From Clostridiaceae bacterium (GTDB taxonomy: Bacteria; Bacillota; Clostridia; DSM-8532), in assembly GCA_012523705.1 (NCBI GenBank), contig JAAYTU010000013.1:1-55553 (forward strand): DNA of 55,553 nucleotides, written 5' to 3'. Below, piece by piece: positions 47,969 to 55,553 of this stretch (position 1 is the first letter of the stretch; every line of letters starts with the position of its first letter). The notes under the pieces are model-generated. The model was given only the letters and a program-made list of their open reading frames with translations. It did no database searches and was not told the DNA's origin. A program made the translations under genes and the position numbers.

Positions 47969-49345
47969 CTATCCTTTTCGCTCACCAAGAGTCAATTCGA
48001 TGGTGTGATATTGCCCCTCACTGGGCAAACCCTCCTTAGGCAACCGGTAAAGTAGAATCTCCACCTTATCTCCAGCTTTATACTTATTTTTCTCTGTTTC
48101 CAGCTCTTCAAAGGTCTTTATTTCAACACCATTAAATTTGGTAATTATGTCCCCTGACTGAATACCTGCCATATATGCCGCACTGAGAGGCTCAACCTCG
48201 TGTACTAGTATTCCTTCGGGAACCCCGTTCTTTTCTGCGATTTCGGAATTAAAGTTTCTGTTTACTACAATACCGATTTGCGGTCTGCCTTGCACATAGC
48301 CACTCTGAATGAGGTTATCAGCTATTTCCACCGCATTGTTCGATGGTATAGCAAATCCTAATCCCTCGAAATCTACTCCGCCAATTTTTGATGTGTTTAT
48401 TCCTATTACCTCTCCCTGGGAATTTAATAGTGCACCACCACTATTTCCGGGGTTTATTGCCGCGTCAGTTTGAATCAGTCTTAAGGTAGTACCGTCATCA
48501 AACTCAATTTGACGGTTAAGTCCGCTTATAACACCTGATGTAACTGATCCCATAAATTCAAGTCCAGCGGGATTACCTATTGCTATGGCCTTTTGTCCAA
48601 TCTTAATTTTTTCTGAATCACCGAATTGAGCAGCAGGAAGATTTGAAGCGTTAATCTTTAATACTGCCAGATCGGTCTCCACATCCCTTCCTATAACAAC
48701 TGCCTCATATGGTGTGTCAACCTGATTTGGCAAAATAACCTCTATGCTTGCATTTGGTAGTATTTTACTGGCGCTTGACATTGCACCTTCAATTACATGG
48801 TTATTAGTAAGTATATATCCATCGCTATCATAAATAATCCCGGAGCCAGACCCCACATTCTCCGTATCTCCGAAGATCCAGTTGCTGTATATATACTTAA
48901 CCCTGATTCCGACAATTGACGGGCTGACCTTTTCGGCCACAACTGTTTCAGCAGATGTGGTTTCATCAATTATCCGAACCTGCTTTAATTCGGTGTTTTC
49001 TAAATCCGGGGCACCTGATTTTTCCCGGTTGTTTAAAACCTCAGGAAAACCATAGGTAAAATATGAAACCACTATCCCGCCTGTTAATAGCGAGCTTAAT
49101 AATGCAACAATAATAATGGGTGCAATAATACTCTTAAATCTCCCTTTGGAAGGTTTTTTATGACTTTCCTTATAAAATGATGATGTCTTAAGGTCATCAT
49201 CATTTCTGTTATGAGAATCTGGGTTTTGATTTTGATTTTGATATGAATAATAGTAATCCTTTTGTGGAGAAATGTTATACTGTACTTTTTCTTCTTCATT
49301 ATTATGACTTAAAGAATTATTTTCATAATTATTGTATTTATCCAT
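47969..49345 (-). CDS. htrA: HtrA-like membrane-anchored serine protease (S1C) with PDZ domain
   Basis: A cell-surface quality-control protease. A long polar, Asn-rich cytoplasmic N-terminus (about 75 residues), one membrane helix (about 83-105), then the trypsin-like domain with His in ILTNNHVIEG, Asp in ETDLAVLKI and Ser in NPGNSGGALLNS, and a C-terminal PDZ domain (about 360-458). The start is the ATG at 49345, 9 bases after AGGGG. The OmpR-type regulator and kinase genes directly upstream point to envelope-stress control, as for htrA genes in other Firmicutes. Confidence 0.93.
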   Translation of the reverse strand: MDKYNNYENNSLSHNNEEEKVQYNISPQKDYYYSYQNQNQNPDSHNRNDDDLKTSSFYKESHKKPSKGRFKSIIAPIIIVALLSSLLTGGIVVSYFTYGFPEVLNNREKSGAPDLENTELKQVRIIDETTSAETVVAEKVSPSIVGIRVKYIYSNWIFGDTENVGSGSGIIYDSDGYILTNNHVIEGAMSSASKILPNASIEVILPNQVDTPYEAVVIGRDVETDLAVLKINASNLPAAQFGDSEKIKIGQKAIAIGNPAGLEFMGSVTSGVISGLNRQIEFDDGTTLRLIQTDAAINPGNSGGALLNSQGEVIGINTSKIGGVDFEGLGFAIPSNNAVEIADNLIQSGYVQGRPQIGIVVNRNFNSEIAEKNGVPEGILVHEVEPLSAAYMAGIQSGDIITKFNGVEIKTFEELETEKNKYKAGDKVEILLYRLPKEGLPSEGQYHTIELTLGERKG

Positions 49346-49439
49346 GATTGACATCCCCTTTCTAATGTAATTATTCTGTCTAACAAGTATTTTAGCCATG
49401 AATTGTGTCATTGATATGAACAAAATGTTAACTTTAGTA

Positions 49440-50912
49440 TTACACAGGCTCAGGAGCTTTACTCAGGGTAAAAATGAACCTCGTTCCATGTCCTTCTTGG
49501 CTTTCTACTTTAATAGTTTCATCATGCTTATTAATGATGTTTCTTACAATGGCTAAACCAAGGCCCACACCTGTCCGGTCCTCGCTCCTCGACTTATCGG
49601 TTTTGTAGAATCTTTCGAAAATGCCAGGCAGATCCTCCTTCGGAATTCCTCTGCCGGAATCCTCTATAGATATTACAACCTTATTTTTTTCATAATATGT
49701 TTTTGCAGCAATCACTCCATTTTCAGGGGTAAATTTAATTGCATTATGAAGTAGGTTGATGATGACTCTTTGAATAGAATCCAAATCAGCCCTTACAAAC
49801 ATTCTCTCTGTCTCAAATAGGGCATTGAACTCAAGGTTCTTTTCCAAAAACATCTGCTGGAGACTAATAACGCTTCTTCTTATTAGTTCATTAATATCAA
49901 AAATGCTATACTCCAGAGCCACTTCTCCCCCCTGCAATTTTGCAAGACTGAGTAAATCATTCACTAAATCCTGCATCCTGGACGTTTCATCCCTTACAAT
50001 CCTAAGGTAGTATTCGTGTTTTTCAGGCGGGATAACACCGTCTATAATCCCATCAACAAATCCCTTAATTGAGGTTAATGGCGTTCTCAATTCATGACTC
50101 ACATTTCCTATGAAATCCCTACGCATTTTTTCAAGGTTCTCAAGCTCAGTAATCATTTCATTAAAGCTTTTTGAAAGCTCCGAAAGCTCATCCTTGCCCT
50201 TAACATTTATTCTGCCAGTAAACTCCCCCGATGCCACCTTCTTTGCCACAGCCTTCATCTGGTTCATGGGCTTTGTAATATGTTTAGTTAATAAAGCCAC
50301 AAATATTAAAGCAATTATTCCCCCAATCACACCTGCAGCTACAAATACTAAAAAAATAGAGTGTTTAAGCTGGTATATGGAGGGTATCCTGGAATGAATG
50401 AGAATCATTCCCCTGGCCTCTAAACTATATGGGGGTATGTTTCTTATAACAAAGGGCTTATTATACGTAACCCAGTCTATGCCTGTGCCTTTAAAGAGAC
50501 CAAAATAATCTCCCACCTCATATTCCGAAGGTTGCTTTATATACTGTCGTTCATCGGGAAGCTTAAACAAACCCTCTTGGGATTCTGTAAGATTATACTG
50601 TATATTTTCCGGAATCTCCGAGTAATAAATAATGGTACCATCCTCTGATACTATCCAGATAAGTGAATCAGCATTTGCTGCCAGTGTTTGAATATAATTA
50701 ATGAATAAATACGGATCCTTTATTGCCTCATTTTTAATAACTGTATCGAGGGCTGTAATAACCTTTTCAGAAACCGTTTCAAGCTGGTTTGCAAGCTGAT
50801 CTGTTACCATTTTATTCAGAACGGCATTCATGATAATACCCGTTAAGGTAAAGCTAATGATAAGCAATGCTATAACCAGTATAAGAATCTTACCAAACAT
50901 TGTTCTTACCAT
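49440..50912 (-). CDS. Sensor histidine kinase with HAMP domain (PhoR/WalK type)
   Basis: Two membrane helices (about residues 8-30 and 165-187) flank an extracellular sensor domain of about 135 residues. HAMP (about 190-240), phosphoacceptor His in GNVSHELRTPLTSIKG (about 265), N box NLLHNAIKFTPENG, G1 DSGRGIPKEDL and G2 TGVGLGLAIVRNII follow. The start is the ATG at 50912 with GAGG 7 bases upstream, inside the end of the regulator gene; the GTG at 50918 is the alternative. It is operonic with the regulator upstream and htrA downstream. Confidence 0.93.
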   Translation of the reverse strand: MVRTMFGKILILVIALLIISFTLTGIIMNAVLNKMVTDQLANQLETVSEKVITALDTVIKNEAIKDPYLFINYIQTLAANADSLIWIVSEDGTIIYYSEIPENIQYNLTESQEGLFKLPDERQYIKQPSEYEVGDYFGLFKGTGIDWVTYNKPFVIRNIPPYSLEARGMILIHSRIPSIYQLKHSIFLVFVAAGVIGGIIALIFVALLTKHITKPMNQMKAVAKKVASGEFTGRINVKGKDELSELSKSFNEMITELENLEKMRRDFIGNVSHELRTPLTSIKGFVDGIIDGVIPPEKHEYYLRIVRDETSRMQDLVNDLLSLAKLQGGEVALEYSIFDINELIRRSVISLQQMFLEKNLEFNALFETERMFVRADLDSIQRVIINLLHNAIKFTPENGVIAAKTYYEKNKVVISIEDSGRGIPKEDLPGIFERFYKTDKSRSEDRTGVGLGLAIVRNIINKHDETIKVESQEGHGTRFIFTLSKAPEPV

Positions 50913-50914
50913 TA

Positions 50915-51601
50915 TCACACCTCAAATTTATACCCTACACCCCACACAGTTTTTATCTTCCACTTATTCTCATCCGATTCTATCTTCTCTCTGATTCTTT
51001 TTACATGAACATCAACTGTTCGGGTGTCACCATAATAATCAAAATCCCAGACATTTTCTAAAAGCTGTTCTCTTGTAAACACCTTGTTGGGACTTGCCGC
51101 CAAGAAATATAACAATTCTAATTCCTTAGGAGGCATGTCTATATCCTTCCCATTTATTTTGACTGTATAATTTGATAGGCTGATTACAATCCCAGGATGA
51201 ACCACTTGTAAATTGTCTTCCCCTTGTTTTTTATATCTTCTTAAGACAGCTCTGATTCTTGCGATAAGTTCCTTTGGCTCAAAGGGCTTAACCATATAAT
51301 CATCCGCTCCAAGCTCCAGGCCCAGAACCTTGTTAAAGGTCTCATCCTTTGCTGAAAGCATAATGATGGGAATTGCACTTACTTTTCTGATTTCACGGCA
51401 AACCTCCCAGCCATCCATTCCCGGCAGCATAATATCCAGTATGACAATATCAGGTGCAGTGTCTTTGAAAATCTCCACAGCTTTCTTGCCATCATGACAT
51501 AGTGTGACTTTAAAATTTTCTTTTTCAAGGTAAAGCTTTTGCAGTTCGCAAATATTAATATCGTCATCAACCACCATTACATGCGCTTTTGCACTCATCA
51601 T
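50915..51601 (-). CDS. OmpR/PhoB-family response regulator
   Basis: A receiver domain (1-122) with VVDDD acidic pocket and phosphorylation Asp in IVILDIMLPGMDG (about residue 56), and a winged-helix domain (about 135-228) with MPPKELELLYFLA and TRTVDVHVKRIREK. 228 residues, like WalR/PhoP. It is the first gene of regulator-kinase-htrA, with RBS AAGGTG just before tandem ATG codons. Confidence 0.94.
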   Translation of the reverse strand: MMSAKAHVMVVDDDINICELQKLYLEKENFKVTLCHDGKKAVEIFKDTAPDIVILDIMLPGMDGWEVCREIRKVSAIPIIMLSAKDETFNKVLGLELGADDYMVKPFEPKELIARIRAVLRRYKKQGEDNLQVVHPGIVISLSNYTVKINGKDIDMPPKELELLYFLAASPNKVFTREQLLENVWDFDYYGDTRTVDVHVKRIREKIESDENKWKIKTVWGVGYKFEV

Positions 51602-51795
51602 TACACCTTCTTTGTATTTTCTTTTGATGCCTTCATTTCTGTCGCTGGTTTTTCGAGCATATATATTATTTTATCTTATGTTCTTATAATCAGTCCACTT
51701 TCGACCTTTATTATTACTAAATCCAGTAAATAATTCAAGCTGCATAAAATGAACGGTCTGTAAACTTTTTATGAACATAAATAAGATTTAATAAA

Positions 51796-51822
51796 GGCTG
51801 CCCTGTATTTCACAGAGCAGCC
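51796..51822 (-). terminator. Terminator of the purine permease gene
   Basis: GGCTGCTCTGT and ACAGGGCAGCC pair (one G-T step) around a 5-base loop, followed by TTTATTAAAT on the minus strand, about 40 bases after the permease stop. Confidence 0.75.
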
Positions 51823-51859
51823 CCTTATCAGACTCTTCTTATATATATTATATGTCTCT

Positions 51860-53209
51860 TTAGCCAAGCGCAGTTAAAACAAAATTAGCTAGGAACAACA
51901 GTACTACAATATACATGATAGGGTGTATCTTTTTATATTCACCTTTAAACAGTTTAACGAGAACATAGAAGATAAATCCAGCTGCGATACCGTTTGTGAT
52001 TCCACCAGCAAATGGCATAACAACTGCAGTGAAGAAAGCAGGAAGAGCTTCGTCGAAGTCATCCCATTCTATTTTACCGAATGAACCCATCATGAGAACG
52101 CCAACAACTATAAGGGCAGGAGCTGTGGCGGCACCAGGAACTACACCAGCTATAGGTGCAAAGATAAGGCAGAGCAGGAACAGAATTGCTGTAAATACAG
52201 ATGTCAGACCTGTTTTTCCACCAGCACCGATTCCGGCTGCACTCTCTACATAAGTAGTTGTGTTGGATGTACCTAAAAGAGCGCCTATTGATGTAGCTGT
52301 AGCATCTGCGAAAAGGGCCTTATCCATTTTAGATTTAAAGCCTCTGCTGCTGAATAGCGCCTCTTCGTCTTTATCATCGAAAATACCACTTTTTCTTCCG
52401 GTTCCGATAAAGGTTCCAATGGTATCAAATGTATCTGAAAGGCTGAATGCAAATATAGTGGTAATTACAAATAGAATTTTCGCAGGATCTTTAAACAGTC
52501 CGGCAATATCTAATGCTAAGAATGTCTCGGAAATATCTGATACCTGGTATGCTGAGCCGGCTACCCAAGAGGTTAACCCCATAGGTATACCTATCAAGGT
52601 TGTAAGGATAATACCAATCAGGATAGCTCCTTTAACCTTTAGAACCATAAGGGCTATAATAATAACCAGACCGATTAATGCTAATAATGAATGCGGATCA
52701 GCAAATGCAGATAGTGTTTGTCCGCCTTCATAGAATACAATAAACCCGGCATTTTTAAATCCAATATAGGCAATGAACAATCCAATACCTCCACCAATAG
52801 CGTATTGAAGTGACTGAGGAATAGCCTTTATTATTGCTTTTCTAATTTGGGTTACAGTAATAATAATGTTTATAATTCCACAAATAAATACAATTGCAAG
52901 AGTTTGCTGCCAAGTAAAACCATTTTCCATGGTTACAATGGAAACAAACAGTGCATTAAGTCCCATTCCTGGAGCCTGAGCATAAGGCACATTGGCTACA
53001 AGACCCATAATTAGAGTACCAATAACCGCAGCTAGAATAGTAGCAACATACACACCACCAGCAGGCATGCCATTAGCGGCACTTAATATTTGCGGATTTA
53101 CAAAGATAATATAGGCCATGGTTACAAATGTTGTAATACCCGCAATAGCCTCTGTTCTCACATTAGTTCCATTCTCTTTCAGATGAAACTTTTTTTCAAG
53201 AAATCCCAT
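51860..53209 (-). CDS. NCS2-family (AzgA/PbuG-like) guanine/hypoxanthine permease
   Basis: A proton-coupled nucleobase transporter with 12-14 membrane helices over 449 residues. Family signatures are FVTMAYIIFVNPQIL near the N-terminus, APGMGLNALF, the substrate-site FAFSLSDTFDTIGTFIG (about 260-275) and GTSNTTTYVESAAGI. These place it in the AzgA-like (xanthine/guanine/hypoxanthine) rather than the UraA-like clade. The start is the ATG at 53209 with AGGAGGG 7 bases upstream. The 5' region shows no purine riboswitch consensus, although this gene class often carries one. Confidence 0.92.
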   Translation of the reverse strand: MGFLEKKFHLKENGTNVRTEAIAGITTFVTMAYIIFVNPQILSAANGMPAGGVYVATILAAVIGTLIMGLVANVPYAQAPGMGLNALFVSIVTMENGFTWQQTLAIVFICGIINIIITVTQIRKAIIKAIPQSLQYAIGGGIGLFIAYIGFKNAGFIVFYEGGQTLSAFADPHSLLALIGLVIIIALMVLKVKGAILIGIILTTLIGIPMGLTSWVAGSAYQVSDISETFLALDIAGLFKDPAKILFVITTIFAFSLSDTFDTIGTFIGTGRKSGIFDDKDEEALFSSRGFKSKMDKALFADATATSIGALLGTSNTTTYVESAAGIGAGGKTGLTSVFTAILFLLCLIFAPIAGVVPGAATAPALIVVGVLMMGSFGKIEWDDFDEALPAFFTAVVMPFAGGITNGIAAGFIFYVLVKLFKGEYKKIHPIMYIVVLLFLANFVLTALG

Positions 53210-53595
53210 TTCTTTTCCCTCCTGCATATTAAATTAATCCTTATCAACACCCTAGTTCACAAAAATCAACGATACAGCAATCTTCATAATAATAAATTAA
53301 GCGCTGCGCACACCTGATTTATAAGCGAATATTGTCATCCGTATATCTTTTTTACAAAGCTAACGGCGTAATAAGGAAAAATATCAAGGATTAAATCGAG
53401 AATTATAGGATTATTTTATCACACCAAGATATAGAATCAAGCCTTATTCGGTGTTTTTGCATATTTATTATTCTGTGAAAAATAAATTGATATATTAGCC
53501 AACAATTTATCAATTGGTTAATATTGACATTATGTTATAATAATGGTATTCTGTAAATATTATTAACATAGAATATTTTTTGGGAGATGGATGCA
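53210..53595. promoter_or_regulatory. Divergent intergenic region of the permease and SLH genes
   Basis: About 385 AT-rich bases without a supported gene. Plus-strand TTGACA (53524-53529) with TATTCT (53547-53552) at 17 bases is a likely promoter of the SLH gene; a TATAAT at 53536-53541 is an alternative -10. A small GC palindrome (GCGCTGCGC, near 53301) stands out. No promoter of comparable quality was found for the permease. Confidence 0.4.
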
Positions 53596-54756
53596 ATGAG
53601 GAAGTTTACAGTCTCTTCAACACTGATTCTCTTAATTCTCGCAATTTTATCTACCACCACCTTTCAGGTCTCAGCCTTGACTCCCCATGAGGAAATAGAA
53701 GCTCTACGAAAGAATATTCGATATACGGAGGATATAGATACCGAAATATTCAACCGTCTCGAAGCTGCCGTATTAAAGAAATACACTGATGTAGAAAAAG
53801 AAGGTTGGTATATGAGTGTAATGGTCAAGCTTGTTGGGTTGGGGGCTTTGGATGGCTCTTTGGAGAATACACTTGACCCTGAAGGGACTGTAACAAAGGC
53901 CATGTTTATAAAAATGCTGGTTCGTGCAATTTATGGGCCAGATGGACTTAATAATATAACACCCACCTTTGATCACTGGGCAGCAAGGGATGTGGAAAAG
54001 GCTATTTTGACCAATCTGCTGTCCCGTGGGGAGATTACCGTTGATAATTTGTCAGAACCGATTACAAGAGTTGAAATGGCCAAGATTATTGTCAGAGCTT
54101 ATCGAAAACTCGAGCTGCATCCACTTACAGCTGAGGAATGTGAGCATCTGATTGATAAAATTGGTGATTATTCGACAATGAATAAAGTCCAAAAGGAAAG
54201 TGCCCTTATAGCTTATGGCGCCGGAATCATCTCAGGATATACAAACGGGAACTTTGGTCCCTATGACCTGGCCAACAGGGCACAGGCATCAGCATTTATA
54301 ATAAGAGTACTTGATAAAAATGAACGGGCTAAGGTAGAGTTTCCCCCTGTTGAGCCACCCAGAGAACCTATGATTCTAAAATATGATGATCCAGACAGGC
54401 CCATGGCTATTGAAGGGGACACATTTATAAAGCCTGATGGTACCAGTGTGGTATTAAAGGTTGGCCCTTCAGGGGTATTAGGCGAGGGCCAGGGCTGTGC
54501 AACCGAAATCGGAAGACGCGACAGGGGCGGCATTATACAGGAAGGTGACCTGGGCACAGACGAAGGCGTGATGGGGCAGCCCTATCTTGTATGTAAAAAA
54601 ACAGGCGAGGGTCATTATATAAGGGAATGGCACTTAATTGCAGAATCCCAGGGAGACGAGGCCTTCAAAAAGTATGGTCATACCGAAGAAGGCACTACTT
54701 ACGGACCTTGGCTTGTATATTTGCACGGTTCTTGGAGTTGGACCGGCCCCCTATGA
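53596..54756 (+). CDS. Exported protein with SLH domains and an uncharacterised C-terminal domain
   Basis: A signal peptide (residues 1-28, ending FQVSA) is followed by S-layer homology segments: WYMSVMVKLVGLGALDGSLEN with VTKAMFIKMLVRAI, then ITRVEMAKIIVRAY, and ESALIAYGAGIISGYTNGNF with ANRAQASAFIIRVL. These bind secondary wall polymers and fix the protein to the wall. After a Pro-rich linker (EFPPVEPPREP) the last 120 residues form a compact domain rich in Gly and Trp, ending LVYLHGSWSWTGPL, that I do not recognise. The start ATG at 53596 has GGGAG 9 bases upstream; the ATG at 53587 touches the RBS. 386 residues. Confidence 0.85.
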   Translation: MRKFTVSSTLILLILAILSTTTFQVSALTPHEEIEALRKNIRYTEDIDTEIFNRLEAAVLKKYTDVEKEGWYMSVMVKLVGLGALDGSLENTLDPEGTVTKAMFIKMLVRAIYGPDGLNNITPTFDHWAARDVEKAILTNLLSRGEITVDNLSEPITRVEMAKIIVRAYRKLELHPLTAEECEHLIDKIGDYSTMNKVQKESALIAYGAGIISGYTNGNFGPYDLANRAQASAFIIRVLDKNERAKVEFPPVEPPREPMILKYDDPDRPMAIEGDTFIKPDGTSVVLKVGPSGVLGEGQGCATEIGRRDRGGIIQEGDLGTDEGVMGQPYLVCKKTGEGHYIREWHLIAESQGDEAFKKYGHTEEGTTYGPWLVYLHGSWSWTGPL

Positions 54757-54983
54757 CAGGTGCCTCTGTAGTTCCGCTATTATTTCGCATGTTTTTATAA
54801 TTAAATAGCATGCCTGAATTTGCATATCCAAACTTATTATATTGTTGCTTCCTGTCCCGCATCGGTATTTTATCTGAAAACGGGTAAGGTTTTTTTGGTC
54901 ATGCTTCAATTTGTAGTTGTTTGAAAGCATAGGTTTTGTTAATGAAGGGATGGTGAGTCCCTTCTTGTCAGGAGATAATTATT
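54757..54983 (+). promoter_or_regulatory. Leader with two hairpins before the last gene
   Basis: Two stem-loops lie in line upstream of the final ATG: ATGCTTCAA/TTGAAAGCAT (54901-54930) and GAAGGGA/TCCCTTC (54944-54964). The second ends 6 bases before the ribosome binding site AGGAG. They may form a regulatory leader, or the second may end the SLH transcript. No known riboswitch consensus was matched. Confidence 0.4.
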
Positions 54984-55553
54984 ATGAATAAAAAGATTCG
55001 CTTTGTTTTATTAATTATGACAATTGTATATATGCTTTTTATACCCCTTGATGTTTTTGCTGGTAATAATGATAGCCTTCCCTCTTACGGATTTGTAGGA
55101 GAGGGTGATGAGCTTTGGAAGTACAATCGTCTTCATTCTGCCTTGAGAATATCGATATACTGGGCACCCTCTCATAGTGATTTTGAGTTAGGAACAGATG
55201 AAGTGATCCAGGTTGGAGATACGGTAGATGTGTCAAAAACAGGTCCTTGGTATAAAGTGGAATCCTATACAAAGCGAACAATTTATTGGTATATGAATAA
55301 TGACCGCAAAGGTAACGGAATGAGTTATAGAAAAAAGGATTCTTCTGTTTCTGAACCGTATTATTGGGCAGGGCCAGAAGAAATTTTCAACTCCCTGGGG
55401 CAGGACATTGTAGAACTAATGCCTGATGTATGGGATGGCACAAAGGAAGAATGGGACAATTGGTTCGAGGGCCCCATAATAAACGGCGAAAAGATGTACC
55501 GGAACATTCCTGAAATAGCCCGTCTCTGCAATGCCAGTATTTCATCTGAGAAT
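54984..55553 (+). CDS. Exported protein, truncated by the window edge
   Basis: The frame is open from ATG 54984 (RBS AGGAG 9 bases upstream) for 190 codons to the end of the window. It starts with a signal peptide (KKIRFVLLIMTIVYMLFIPL, cut near VFAGN). The mature part is rich in aromatic residues (TIYWYMNND, PYYWAGPEE, EEWDNWFEGP) and shows no family I know. It follows the SLH-domain gene in the same direction, so both may be surface proteins of one cluster. Confidence 0.8.
   Translation, partial: MNKKIRFVLLIMTIVYMLFIPLDVFAGNNDSLPSYGFVGEGDELWKYNRLHSALRISIYWAPSHSDFELGTDEVIQVGDTVDVSKTGPWYKVESYTKRTIYWYMNNDRKGNGMSYRKKDSSVSEPYYWAGPEEIFNSLGQDIVELMPDVWDGTKEEWDNWFEGPIINGEKMYRNIPEIARLCNASISSEN

Noticed and set aside
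47770-47988. 72-codon minus-strand frame next to htrA
   Set aside because: It starts inside the htrA end and spans the htrA terminator hairpin, has no RBS, and its composition is that of AT-rich non-coding DNA.
53210-53480. Purine riboswitch before the NCS2 permease
   Set aside because: The conserved loop sequences of the guanine/adenine aptamer are absent on the minus strand upstream of the gene.

Overview
The window reads as one continuous chromosomal segment of an endospore-forming, AT-rich, low-GC Firmicute of class Clostridia. The evidence is spoVG, spoIIE and spoVT, a cleavable N-terminal extension on ribosomal protein L27 beside its Prp protease, a T-box leader, strong AGGAGG-type ribosome binding sites, and mostly minus-strand housekeeping operons in Clostridia/Bacilli order. 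No phage, IS transposase, CRISPR array, rRNA or tRNA gene was recognised. The species cannot be named from the sequence alone.

Layout. 1-4.8 kb: lysS, greA, an unrecognised 276-residue gene and guaB, all minus. 5.0-6.6 kb: a cytoplasmic TPR-GGDEF protein (plus) whose stop abuts that of pth. 6.6-9.9 kb: spoVG-glmU-prs-pth (minus), with a sigma-H promoter at spoVG. 10.2-14.0 kb: murC (plus) convergent with spoIIE (minus). 14.2-19.2 kb: an ABC exporter with two permeases and its NarL-type two-component system, arranged like LnrLMN-LnrJK. 19.3-23.3 kb: pcrA, a HAD phosphatase and a CbbX/SpoVK-like AAA protein. 23.7-29.5 kb: spoVT, then aspS-gatC-gatA-gatB behind a T-box. 29.5-35.8 kb: aroQ-papA-efp, an endonuclease IV-like TIM barrel, and rplU-prp-rpmA-obgE-yhbY. 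35.8-40.7 kb: two paralogous membrane-anchored beta-propeller proteins and an M14 peptidase. 40.9-44.6 kb: single-chain purL. 44.8-53.2 kb: a P-loop protein, a LytTR/GHKL two-component pair, an OmpR-type pair with htrA, and a purine permease. 53.6 kb to the end: an SLH-domain protein and a truncated exported protein.

The most striking theme is catalytic decay inside intact reading frames. GatA lacks the whole amidase triad and its N-terminus. The glutaminase domain of PurL has Gly where the nucleophilic Cys should be. The uridyltransferase half of GlmU has lost its nucleotide and metal motifs. The second P-loop of the 362-residue NTPase is gone. Two of these four are glutaminase activities that supply ammonia to a synthetase which otherwise looks intact, so a cell that uses free ammonium for these steps, or has second gene copies elsewhere, is a testable explanation.

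A family of short palindromic repeats (core GGGGACGGTTC) occurs at least eleven times, mostly at gene 3' ends. Copies supply the last codons of two genes, and one lies in frame inside the defective gatA. The aspS-gatCAB T-box carries GAAC in its putative specifier loop, so overlapping Glu (GAA) and Asn (AAC) codons are possible, which fits an operon for tRNA-dependent amidation.
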